Part shown: positions 17,861 through 25,587 of the stretch, piece after piece | Position numbering within the stretch: position 1 is the stretch's first letter | How the letters are laid out: every line of letters starts with the position of its first letter | Source: Rossellomorea sp. SC111 | Lineage (GTDB): Bacteria > Bacillota > Bacilli > Bacillales > Bacillaceae_B | Assembly: GCF_024733565.1 (NCBI RefSeq) | Contig: NZ_JANIOC010000015.1 | Location: forward strand, 35,417-99,416 | DNA: 64,000 bases | Direction: 5' to 3' | Translations under genes and position numbers: made by a program | Notes under the pieces: model-generated | Told to the model about the DNA's origin: nothing | Database searches by the model: none | What the model saw: only the letters and a program-made list of their open reading frames with translations

Positions 17861-18760
17861 ATGGAAGGACAGGTCTTGGATCAACGCCAGCAGGTGAAAA
17901 TCATGCATAAGAAAATCCCATTGAAAGAAGTGGTGAAGAGGGCTATCCTGATTACTATAGGAGCTGTGATCATGGCTGTCGGTCTGGAGATTTTCCTTGT
18001 TCCCAACCAGGTCATCGATGGAGGGATTGTCGGCGTTTCCATTATGCTCTCACACATAACAGGCATTAAGTTGGGACTTTTTATCTTTATTTTAAACATC
18101 CCCTTTTTCTTCATTGGATATAAACAAATCGGTAAAACCTTCGCATTTTCTACGCTTTATGGCATTATCATCCTTTCAATTTCGACAACATTTCTACATC
18201 CTGTTGCTGCCTTTACACAAGATATTCTGTTGGCATCCTTATTTGGAGGCATTGTTCTCGGCATAGGGGTTGGTATGGTCATCAGATACGGGGGATCTCT
18301 TGACGGAACTGAAATCCTGGCCATTTTATCAAGTAAAAGGCTTCCTTTCTCTGTAGGGGAAATCATCATGTTTGTGAATCTTTTCATTTTAGCCAGTGCA
18401 GGCTTTGTCTTCAGCTGGGATAGGGCCATGTATTCTCTACTCGCTTATTATGTTGCATTTAAACTCATTGATATTACGATTAAAGGGCTGGATGAATCTA
18501 AATCCGTTTGGATCATCAGTGAGAATTACGAAGAGATTGGAGACGCCCTCCTACATCGGTTAGGCAGGGGTGTCACTTATTTAAAGGGAGAAGGTGCCTT
18601 TTCAGGAGATGACAAAAAGGTCATATTCTGTGTCATCACACGACTTGAGGAGGCAAAGTTGAAGGACATCGTGGCAGAGCATGATCCTTCCGCATTTCTC
18701 GCGATAGCGGATATTGCTGAGGTAAGGGGAGGGAGGTTTAAGAAAAAAGACATTCATTGA
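17861..18760 (+). CDS. YitT-family membrane protein with DUF2179
   Basis: About 299 residues with five or six membrane helices and then the cytosolic DUF2179 domain (~215-290, SVWIISENYEEIGDALL and GDDKKVIFCVITRLE). YitT signatures are NQVIDGGIVGVSIML near 50 and IRYGGSLDGTEILAIL near 145. Starts at 17852 (ATG, too close to AGGAGG), 17858 (GTG) and 17861 (ATG) are possible; 17861 is taken. Function unknown. Confidence 0.85.
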   Translation: MEGQVLDQRQQVKIMHKKIPLKEVVKRAILITIGAVIMAVGLEIFLVPNQVIDGGIVGVSIMLSHITGIKLGLFIFILNIPFFFIGYKQIGKTFAFSTLYGIIILSISTTFLHPVAAFTQDILLASLFGGIVLGIGVGMVIRYGGSLDGTEILAILSSKRLPFSVGEIIMFVNLFILASAGFVFSWDRAMYSLLAYYVAFKLIDITIKGLDESKSVWIISENYEEIGDALLHRLGRGVTYLKGEGAFSGDDKKVIFCVITRLEEAKLKDIVAEHDPSAFLAIADIAEVRGGRFKKKDIH

Positions 18761-19035
18761 TGCCGCTTTTATGAAAGCTACATATAAATGCACAGCATCG
18801 GGATAACTCCTGGTTCTGTGTTTTTTTATGTGTGAAGTCCCAAGACGCCGAATGTGTCCCGTCTATTCAGTATGCTTTCTGTATTGGATTATGTAGATAT
18901 TCTTATTGTCGGCTACTTGTACTTGTAGTACTATTATCTAGATTAGGATGAAGAAATTACTCGATACCGAAAATTCGATGAGGAACCTTCCAAGAAGTCA
19001 CAAAAATATCATCTTCAATAGAGGAGAACGGAATC

Positions 19036-19857
19036 ATGGAACTTGTAATACTGATTAAAGCATTTATTCTCGGTATGGTAGAAGGCTTGACGGAGTTTGC
19101 TCCGGTATCCTCTACCGGCCATATGATCGTGGTGGATGATCTATGGATCAATTCGATAGAAGTGTTGGGGAAATACCCTGCCAATACATTTAAAGTAGTC
19201 ATTCAACTTGGATCCATTCTTGCAGTAGTCATAGTGTTTCGAGAGAGATTCAAGGATTTATTAGGGATGAATTCCCTTAAAGAAAATAGATCATCAAAAT
19301 TAAAACTATCACATATATTAGTCGGGTTGCTCCCGGCAGTAATACTTGGGTTACTGTTCGAGGACTACATCGATGAACATCTCTTTTCACTAAATACGGT
19401 CCTTGCAGGGTTAGCCATAGGTGCTTTCCTTATGATCGCTGCCGATCTGTTCCGGCCAAAGGTGCAGGCGGTGGAAACCGTTGATGAGATCACCCACAAG
19501 AAAGCGTTGATGATTGGACTGATTCAATGTCTATCTTTATGGCCGGGGTTCTCAAGGTCTGGTTCTACCATTTCAGGTGGCGTATTACTTGGGTTAAGCT
19601 ACCGTGCAGCGTCTGATTTCACCTTCATTATGGCTGTACCGATCATGCTGGGTGCTAGTGCTCTGTCTCTGATGAAAAACTGGATGTATTTCAATGCTGA
19701 GTTCATGCCCTTTTTAGTTGTCGGATTTATCAGCGCATTCCTATTTGCTTATTTATCGATCCGCTTTTTCTTAAAAGTGATCAACAAAGTCAAGTTAATC
19801 CCATTTGCCATTTACCGCCTTATTCTGGTGGGCATTATTTTACTGATTTTTGTATAA
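19036..19857 (+). CDS. uppP: Undecaprenyl-diphosphatase
   Basis: 273-residue BacA/UppP integral membrane enzyme that removes phosphate from undecaprenyl pyrophosphate, recycling the carrier lipid for wall synthesis; extra copies confer bacitracin tolerance. The two catalytic motifs are present: EGLTEFAPVSSTGH near residue 17 and PGFSRSGSTISGG near 170. About eight membrane helices. ATG 19036 behind GGAGAACGG. Monocistronic, directly upstream of the tandem T-box region. Confidence 0.95.
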   Translation: MELVILIKAFILGMVEGLTEFAPVSSTGHMIVVDDLWINSIEVLGKYPANTFKVVIQLGSILAVVIVFRERFKDLLGMNSLKENRSSKLKLSHILVGLLPAVILGLLFEDYIDEHLFSLNTVLAGLAIGAFLMIAADLFRPKVQAVETVDEITHKKALMIGLIQCLSLWPGFSRSGSTISGGVLLGLSYRAASDFTFIMAVPIMLGASALSLMKNWMYFNAEFMPFLVVGFISAFLFAYLSIRFFLKVINKVKLIPFAIYRLILVGIILLIFV

Positions 19858-19929
19858 TGTAGCACTTGACAGTTAGAAAATACTCCCATATAATTTCAAT
19901 AACACTTTTATCTATAGTTGAATATACTA

Positions 19930-20176
19930 TACGAAAGCAAAGAAGAGGACATGATTCATTCACCATTTTCTTGATCAGAGAACAGGGTCACCGGCTGAGA
20001 GCCCTGAAGAGAATTGAATGTGTTACCACCTTGGAGCTATTATGGAGAAATAACAGTATCCATAATCGGGAAAACCGTTATCTTACTTAAGCGAAGAGTT
20101 TTATTATAAACTTCGAAATTAGGGTGGAACCACGACCGCACTCGTCCCTTGGTTAGGGATGAGTGCGGTTTTTTTA
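19930..20176 (+). promoter_or_regulatory. T-box riboswitch 1, threonine (ACC specifier)
   Basis: A stem I region, a specifier ACC in TGTTACCACCTTGGAGC (~20022-20038), the T-box AGGGTGGAACCACG (20121-20134), and a terminator with arms ACCGCACTC and GAGTGCGGT ending in TTTTTTT. T-boxes bind the cognate tRNA and read through only when it is uncharged. Next gene is the threonyl-tRNA synthetase, matching the specifier. Confidence 0.93.
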
Positions 20177-20187
20177 TTATAAATATG

Positions 20188-20429
20188 CATTGCGCTATGA
20201 AGAGGACACGGGTCATTTAAACTTTCTTACCAGAGAACAGGGTCATCAGGCTGCAAGCCCTGAAGAAAGGAAAATGATTTACCACCTTGGAGCTATTATG
20301 GGGAAATCCATAATCGGGAAAACCGTTATCTTACTTGAGCGAAGGACCAAAGTATTTTTTGTCTTTCGGAATTAGGGTGGTACCACGACCGCATTCGTCC
20401 CTTGGTTAGGGATGGGTGCGGTTTTTTAT
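20188..20429 (+). promoter_or_regulatory. T-box riboswitch 2, threonine (ACC specifier), in tandem
   Basis: Second complete copy: specifier ACC in TTTACCACCTTGGAGC (~20279-20294), T-box AGGGTGGTACCACG (20373-20386), and terminator with ACCGCAT and GTGCGGT arms followed by TTTTTT. Long stretches are nearly identical to copy 1 (GGGAAAACCGTTATCTTACT), pointing to local duplication. Two T-boxes in series tighten control; B. subtilis thrZ has three. Confidence 0.93.
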
Positions 20430-20455
20430 ATACAAAATTTCAAGGAGGAAAAGAC

Positions 20456-21655
20456 ATGTCTATTCAATCAGAGGTGGAAAAGAGAAATCACAGGAAACTA
20501 GGCCAGGAGCTAGAATTGTTCATCTCCATGGAAGAAGCACCCGGTATGCCGTTTTATTTACCGAAGGGGATGCTCTTGCGGAATGAGCTGGAGGAATTTT
20601 GGAAAAAGGAGCACCTGAAAGCAGGCTATCAGGAAATCAGGACTCCCATCATGATGAAACAGGAATTATGGGAGAAGTCAGGTCACTGGGATCATTATCA
20701 TGAAAATATGTATTTCTCAGAGGTGGATGATCAGAAATATGCCATCAAGCCGATGAGCTGTCCCGGAGCAGTCCTGATTTATAAAAGTAAACGGAGAAGC
20801 TACAGGGAATTACCCCTTCGATATGGGGAGCTTGGGTTGGTCCATCGTCATGAGCTGTCAGGGTCGTTAAGTGGATTATTGAGAGTGCGTTCGTTCACTC
20901 AAGATGATGCCCACCTATTTGTAAGAAAAGATCAGATTCGTGCAGAACTTCATAAAGTCCTCGATCTCATTGATCGTTTCTATGGGAAATTCGGTTTCGA
21001 ATACAAAGTGGAGCTCTCTACTCGTCCGGGTGATTTTATGGGGTCTGTTGACCTTTGGAATCAAGCTGAAGGGGATCTTGAAGGAGTATTGGAAGAAAGG
21101 GGCGTTGATTATCATATCAACCATGGAGATGGAGCTTTCTACGGACCGAAGATCGACTTTCATATTCTGGATTGTCTCGGAAGAAGCTGGCAGTGTGGAA
21201 CAGTTCAACTTGATTTTCAAATGCCTGAAAAATTTCAGTGTGAATATATTGGGGAGGATAATCAAGTTCTGAGACCAATCATGATCCACCGTGCTATTTA
21301 TGGATCAATTGAACGGTTTATGGCCATAATCATTGAACATTTCGGAGGAGATTTCCCCCTTTGGTTAGCTCCGCATCAAGTGAAAATCCTTCCAATTTCT
21401 GAAAATCACATCCCATATGCCCAAGAAGTGAAGTCACTTTTTGAAAGAGAAGGATTCAGGGTGGAACTGGACGATCGCGTTGAGAAGATGGGGTTGAAAA
21501 TCAGGGAAGCCGAGATGCAGAAAGTGCCATATATGATGGTTATCGGGGATAAAGAAATCCAACAACACTCGGTGTCACTTAGAAAAAGGAAGGAGGGTAA
21601 TCTTGGTTTACTTCAAGTAAATGAAGTCATTCAAAGATTGACTGACGAAAGGTGA
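20456..21655 (+). CDS. Threonyl-tRNA synthetase lacking the N-terminal TGS and editing domains
   Basis: 400 residues from ATG 20456 (AAGGAGG, 8-base spacing), against ~640 for normal ThrRS. It begins at the class II catalytic core: motif 1 region FYLPKGMLLRNELEEFW near 33, motif 2 RVRSFTQDDAHLF near 150, motif 3 MIHRAIYGSIERFM near 288, then the anticodon-binding domain from ~310. Both N1 (TGS) and N2 (proofreading) domains are absent. Some residues normally strict are changed: the usual NCPGH reads SCPGA, and motif 2 reads RHELSGSLSGLLRVR. It should still charge tRNA-Thr but cannot clear seryl-tRNA. T-box control shows it is induced by threonine-tRNA starvation. It may be a bypass or inhibitor-tolerant copy. 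Confidence 0.9.
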   Translation: MSIQSEVEKRNHRKLGQELELFISMEEAPGMPFYLPKGMLLRNELEEFWKKEHLKAGYQEIRTPIMMKQELWEKSGHWDHYHENMYFSEVDDQKYAIKPMSCPGAVLIYKSKRRSYRELPLRYGELGLVHRHELSGSLSGLLRVRSFTQDDAHLFVRKDQIRAELHKVLDLIDRFYGKFGFEYKVELSTRPGDFMGSVDLWNQAEGDLEGVLEERGVDYHINHGDGAFYGPKIDFHILDCLGRSWQCGTVQLDFQMPEKFQCEYIGEDNQVLRPIMIHRAIYGSIERFMAIIIEHFGGDFPLWLAPHQVKILPISENHIPYAQEVKSLFEREGFRVELDDRVEKMGLKIREAEMQKVPYMMVIGDKEIQQHSVSLRKRKEGNLGLLQVNEVIQRLTDER

Positions 21656-21787
21656 GGCAGCAAAAGTAATTTCACTAATTGTAGGAAGGGAAGGGTAGGG
21701 AATACTCATTATCCCCTTGACCATTTCCTTTATTTTCTATAAACTAACAGAAGGAAAATTCTGAATACAAAGAAAGGGGGAGGAGAA

Positions 21788-21850
21788 ATGAGCACTTTTA
21801 ATTTGGTTTATCGCTTTATTTCTCCTTTCCTATTAAGAGCTAAAAGGTAA
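21788..21850 (+). CDS. 20-residue leader peptide of the UMP-kinase paralogue
   Basis: MSTFNLVYRFISPFLLRAKR, behind a very strong ribosome site (AAAGGGGGAGGAGAA, 21772-21786). Its last five codons and stop form the 5' arm of a terminator hairpin (21835-21871). Its ribosome site segment AGGAGAAAT (21781-21789) is complementary to ATTTCTCCT (21818-21826) within the same frame. This is the layout of ribosome-mediated attenuators: a ribosome stalled late in the peptide would block the terminator and allow the gene at 21894 to be read. A TTGACC/TATAAA-like promoter lies at ~21717-21745. The peptide resembles no leader I can name. Confidence 0.65.
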   Translation: MSTFNLVYRFISPFLLRAKR

Positions 21851-21875
21851 TTTATTTACTTTTTAGCTCTTTTTA
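21835..21875 (+). terminator. Attenuator terminator overlapping the leader peptide
   Basis: 16-base stem, AAGAGCTAAAAGGTAA with TTACTTTTTAGCTCTT (one G-U pair), loop TTTAT, then TTT. Its 5' arm is codons 17-21 of the leader frame; it ends 19 bases before the next start. Confidence 0.8.
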
Positions 21876-21893
21876 TGCTAGGGGGGAATGAAA

Positions 21894-22622
21894 ATGGGAT
21901 ATAAGAGAGTGTTAATAAAATTAAGCGGTGGTGCTTTGGCGGATAACGAAGGCAATAATTTTGGGACGTCAGAGCTTGAGCATATTGCAAACGAGATCTT
22001 ATCCATTGTAAATATGGGTATTGAAGTGTCTTTAGTAGTGGGAGGAGGAAATATTTTTCGTGGAAGTTTGGCAGATAAGTGGGGAATTGAAAGAGTGGAA
22101 GCCGATAGCATCGGGACGCTTGGAACAATCATTAACAGCTTGATGCTGAGAGGTGTTTTAAAAAGCAAAACGGATAAAGAAGTAAGGGTCATGACCTCAA
22201 TCCCCGTTTCAGCAGTGGCTGAGCCTTACATCCGCCTTCGAGCAGTCCATCATCTGGACAAAGGGTATATTGTCATCTTCGGAGGGGGTAACGGGCAGCC
22301 TTTTGTCACGACCGATTATCCCAGTGTCCAACGTGCGATTGAAACAAACAGTGATGCTATCCTTGTAGCAAAACAGGGAGTAAATGGTGTATTCACCTCT
22401 GATCCCAAACGTGATAAAGAGGCGAAGATGTATCAGAATTTAAACTACGATGACGTGGTATTAAATAATATAAAAATCATGGATCAGTCAGCACTCCTGC
22501 TAGCGCGTGATTATAAATTACCTGTTCATATCTTTAACTTTGACCAGGTGGGAATCATGAAAAAAATATGCTCAGGACAGAAGTGGGGAACATTGATTAA
22601 TCACGAAGAGACAAAATTATAA
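21894..22622 (+). CDS. UMP kinase (PyrH) paralogue
   Basis: 242 residues from ATG 21894 (AGGGGGG, 7-base spacing; ATG 21888 is too close). Amino-acid-kinase fold of bacterial UMP kinase: KRVLIKLSGGALA near 4, VVGGGNIFRG near 48, RLRAVHHLDKGYIVIFGGG near 115, TTDYPSVQRA near 142, ANQ-like loop AKQGVNGVFTSDPKRDK near 160, and MDQSALLLARDYKLPVHIF near 200. The housekeeping pyrH normally lies between tsf and frr, so this is an additional copy, and several residues strict in PyrH differ (FAAGTGNP becomes FGGGNGQP; STDTTAALRA becomes TTDYPSVQRA). It is preceded by a leader-peptide attenuator. Activity on UMP is probable but not certain. Confidence 0.8.
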   Translation: MGYKRVLIKLSGGALADNEGNNFGTSELEHIANEILSIVNMGIEVSLVVGGGNIFRGSLADKWGIERVEADSIGTLGTIINSLMLRGVLKSKTDKEVRVMTSIPVSAVAEPYIRLRAVHHLDKGYIVIFGGGNGQPFVTTDYPSVQRAIETNSDAILVAKQGVNGVFTSDPKRDKEAKMYQNLNYDDVVLNNIKIMDQSALLLARDYKLPVHIFNFDQVGIMKKICSGQKWGTLINHEETKL

Positions 22623-22787
22623 ACGAAATGAATGTAACTGTAACGGGTATCAATCTCAGCTTATAGAATTATTTTTTTATAGGAAAAACCTATTACTAGA
22701 CAGTGAGCAGGAATCAACTACAACTTACTTTGTTTAAAGACAATAATTTATAAGAGAAATAGAAATTTATACCAAAAGGGGTTTTGT

Positions 22788-23264
22788 ATGAGTTATTCAT
22801 TTCAAGTTATGACCCAGAAGCAAGCGGAACATATAGCAAATACATGGAAATATGATGGGGAGTATTCGTTCTATGACCTGACGGAGGATGAAGAAGACTT
22901 AGCAGAATTCTTGGATGAAAATCAGCGTGGCAGCTCGACATTTTCAGTTTTTCAAGAGGGGAAAAAGGTTGGTTTCTACTCCTTTCAAGTTTTGCCGGAT
23001 GGAACTGTAGATATTGGACTCGGAATGGAACCGAGTATCACAGGAAAAGGACATGGAAAAAGGTTTACTGAATCCGGATTAAAGTTCGCCCAAGCCAAAT
23101 ATTCACCAGATGCGTTCAGTCTATCCGTGGCCACTTTCAATGAACGTGCAATTAACGTATATAAGAAGGTGGGCTTCAAAGCCCTTGAAACATTTACCCA
23201 AGAAACGAATGGAAGCCGCTATGAATTCCTGAAAATGAAATATGATCTTCATAACAGAGAGTAA
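22788..23264 (+). CDS. GNAT family N-acetyltransferase
   Basis: 158 residues. Acetyl-CoA-binding motif A appears as LGMEPSITGKGHGKRFTESG near residue 80, and the C-terminal beta strand signature is NERAINVYKKVGFKALE near 120. The family transfers acetyl groups to amines of proteins, amino acids or drugs; the substrate is not evident. ATG 22788 behind AAAAGGGG. A second GNAT gene starts 12 bases after its stop, so the two form an operon. Confidence 0.85.
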   Translation: MSYSFQVMTQKQAEHIANTWKYDGEYSFYDLTEDEEDLAEFLDENQRGSSTFSVFQEGKKVGFYSFQVLPDGTVDIGLGMEPSITGKGHGKRFTESGLKFAQAKYSPDAFSLSVATFNERAINVYKKVGFKALETFTQETNGSRYEFLKMKYDLHNRE

Positions 23265-23276
23265 GGAGGGGGAAAG

Positions 23277-23696
23277 GTGAACGTCAAGCTCCTGAACCAT
23301 TTTGAACCGGATAGGCTGAACGAAATGAGAGAGGTATACCATTCAGTGGGGTGGTTTAAGCATACAAATGAGGTGGTCTCCAAAATATTTCTGAGGAGTG
23401 ATATCGTATCCTTGGCAGTTTTAGAAGGGCGTATTGTTGGAGTGGGGAGAGCCCTGACGGATGGAATCTTCAATGCGACGATCTATGATGTGGTCGTTCA
23501 CCGGGATTATCAACGCAAGGGGATTGCAACTCTTATCATGAAGGATTTATTGGAGCAACTGGCGGACGTATCTTGTGTCTTATTGATCTCGACTACGGGT
23601 AATGAAGCTTTTTATAGAAAACACGGTATGAAAAGTTTGAAGACCGGAATGGCAAGGTATCTCAACCCATCCCTTGAGGAGGAATATTTAACATAA
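23277..23696 (+). CDS. GNAT family N-acetyltransferase
   Basis: 139 residues starting at GTG 23277 behind GGAGGGGGAAAG. Motif A reads VVHRDYQRKGIATLIMKDLL near residue 72, and the C-terminus AFYRKHGMKSLKTGMARYL is typical. The N-terminal VYHSVGWFKHTNEVV resembles the small YitI/PaiA-like GNATs of Bacillus. Operon with the preceding GNAT. Confidence 0.85.
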   Translation: MNVKLLNHFEPDRLNEMREVYHSVGWFKHTNEVVSKIFLRSDIVSLAVLEGRIVGVGRALTDGIFNATIYDVVVHRDYQRKGIATLIMKDLLEQLADVSCVLLISTTGNEAFYRKHGMKSLKTGMARYLNPSLEEEYLT

Positions 23697-23703
23697 TCAT
23701 GGA

Positions 23704-23735
23704 AAAGAGCCGGACAGAATATGACCGGCTCTTGC
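23704..23735 (+). terminator. Terminator of the GNAT pair
   Basis: AAGAGCCGG and CCGGCTCTT arms; it can also serve the convergent small gene at 23747-23971. Confidence 0.7.
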
Positions 23736-23746
23736 ACTACTTATCT

Positions 23747-23971
23747 TTAAATCGTATGCGTTTTCCCCTTGGGTTCTTCGAGGTTCATTTTTTCTAATTC
23801 AAGCCTCATTTTCTGGGTTTCTATGACGAAATTTTCATGTTTGAGTTTTTCAAGTTCGAGTTCATCTTCTATCATTTTTTGTTTCAGCTTGGATTGTTTT
23901 TGGAAATGGTCTGTAATGATACCAAGAATGGGTATGGAAAAAATCATGATTACAGCTATGGTTCCAGTCAT
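23747..23971 (-). CDS. Small membrane-anchored coiled-coil protein
   Basis: 74 residues from ATG 23971, preceded by GAGGAGG on the minus strand; an upstream in-frame ATG at 23992 lies before that site. One membrane helix (residues ~4-22), then a charged heptad-rich helix from ~28 to 68 (IEDELELEKLKHENFVIE). It resembles short PspB-like or phage-shock-type single-pass proteins only in layout. Function unknown. Confidence 0.55.
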   Translation of the reverse strand: MTGTIAVIMIFSIPILGIITDHFQKQSKLKQKMIEDELELEKLKHENFVIETQKMRLELEKMNLEEPKGKTHTI

Positions 23972-24171
23972 TTCAATCCTCCTCTTTCTCATTTTATGCT
24001 CGACTTGTAATAGTTAAATTATAACAAAGTGCGAGATGAAATAGTATAAAATGTGGTAATCATAAGTCAGAAACCGTTATAAAAGTATATACGAATGAAT
24101 CCGTGAAAGAGTTTCAAAACTTTGAAAGTAATAGAGAGGAACCCACCCGTTTATCAGTAAAAAAGGGTGGT

Positions 24172-24618
24172 TTATACGTTCCATTTCCTTTGGACGAATG
24201 TCAGCAATGTCCCTCGGTATTTTTTTACAGCAGAATTCATGATGGCATAGGTTAGGATTCCGCATAAGGGAATGTTAATGATCATTCCTGTAAAGAAAGC
24301 TTTTCCTATTTGCAATCCGACCCCTACTGCATCACCGGAGGAATCAAGCGGAAAGAAAAGATGTCCTACGACAAGATTCAAGTAGAAGAAGAAAGGGAAA
24401 GCCCAGATTAAAGAGACCCCGCCAACTAATCCGGCGAACGGGTTTCCTTTGAATATCTTTGCACTGGCTGTAGAAATGACAGGACCGATGCCGAAGGAAG
24501 GCACGAAATTAATCAATAAGCCAACCGTGAATCCTAATGCGATGCTATGGGCGTTATCTTTAAGCCGCAATAGTTTTAAAGTCAGGCACTTTAATTCTCT
24601 TAGTTTTTTTCTAATCAT
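24172..24618 (-). CDS. DUF2062 membrane protein
   Basis: 148 residues with a basic N-terminus and three or four hydrophobic segments. The sequence SIALGFTVGLLINFVPSFGIGP near residue 25 is the DUF2062 signature. Function unknown. It is divergently oriented from pssA, with ~210 bases between them. Confidence 0.8.
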   Translation of the reverse strand: MIRKKLRELKCLTLKLLRLKDNAHSIALGFTVGLLINFVPSFGIGPVISTASAKIFKGNPFAGLVGGVSLIWAFPFFFYLNLVVGHLFFPLDSSGDAVGVGLQIGKAFFTGMIINIPLCGILTYAIMNSAVKKYRGTLLTFVQRKWNV

Positions 24619-24827
24619 GTAATCATCACCATATATTATGAGAATGTGATTCCGTTCATATGTGTTATTATCATCCTTGTTTATAGTATGTCTAATTTTG
24701 AGCTTTGTAAATTAAAAATGGACTTTTTTATAGGAATTATTGAACTTTTTTTAAGACACAGCTTTATGAGTATGAATAAAATGGTATTCTAATACTAATA
24801 GAATATTTGGCAGAGCGAGGACTAAAA

Positions 24828-25502
24828 ATGAAACTAACAAAAAAAATCCCCAATATGGTGACCTTGGGGAATTTATATTGCGGATTCTTATCCATCGGAT
24901 TTGCAGCAAGTGGACAATTTAAAAATGCAGCAGTATTAATCATTATTGGCATGATGCTCGACAGTATGGACGGTAGACTTGCGAGGATGCTCAATGCAGA
25001 CAGTGTTCTTGGGAAGGAATTGGATTCATTGGCCGACATCGTGACATTCGGGGTTGCACCATCATTTCTTGTGTATTATACATACTTTTTTCAATTTGGA
25101 TTATTAGGGTTCATTGTGGCTGGTTTATTTCCTTTATTCGGTGCGTACCGTCTTGCACGGTTCAACACAAGTCCTCCGAAATCATCACTTCACTATTTTG
25201 TAGGTGTCCCTATAACGGCTGCGGGTGGAATCCTGGCGATTCTAACATTATTCGGTAACTGGATTCCGAATATCGTGACGACGGTCATTTTTACAGCGAT
25301 GTGCTTTCTGATGGTGAGCAGGATCAGGATACCGAGTCTGAAAGAAGTTCCGTTACCTAAATACGGGACGATTGTGACAATCTTTATCGGGGCATTATTG
25401 TATGTAATCTTCAAAGGTACATATGAAGAATTCCCATATTTAATTTATATAGCAACTCCTTTGTATATTGCTTATCTGGCGTACCGATTTATAAGAAGAT
25501 AA
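24828..25502 (+). CDS. pssA: CDP-diacylglycerol-serine O-phosphatidyltransferase
   Basis: 224 residues from ATG 24828 behind GCGAGGA (TTG 24807 is in frame but lacks a site). The CDP-alcohol phosphatidyltransferase motif D-G-x2-A-R-x8-G-x3-D-x3-D is perfect, beginning DGRLARMLNADSVLG at ~45. Six or so membrane helices. It makes phosphatidylserine, precursor of phosphatidylethanolamine. In B. subtilis pssA is followed by ybfM and psd; here it is alone and ends at a shared terminator. Confidence 0.92.
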   Translation: MKLTKKIPNMVTLGNLYCGFLSIGFAASGQFKNAAVLIIIGMMLDSMDGRLARMLNADSVLGKELDSLADIVTFGVAPSFLVYYTYFFQFGLLGFIVAGLFPLFGAYRLARFNTSPPKSSLHYFVGVPITAAGGILAILTLFGNWIPNIVTTVIFTAMCFLMVSRIRIPSLKEVPLPKYGTIVTIFIGALLYVIFKGTYEEFPYLIYIATPLYIAYLAYRFIRR

Positions 25503-25543
25503 GTTTTCACTTACATTCGAGAGACAGAAGATAGTAATAATTT

Positions 25544-25578
25544 GAAATGAGCCAGGCAATGACTGCCTGGCTCATTTC
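25544..25578. terminator. Bidirectional terminator between pssA and chrA
   Basis: GAAATGAGCCAGGCA and TGCCTGGCTCATTTC form a perfect 15-base stem between convergent genes. Confidence 0.85.
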
Positions 25579-25587
25579 TGTATTCTA

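Noticed and set aside
18791..18829. Terminator after the second YitT gene
   Set aside because: Only CACAG/CTGTG arms with a large loop before the T-run; too weak to list.
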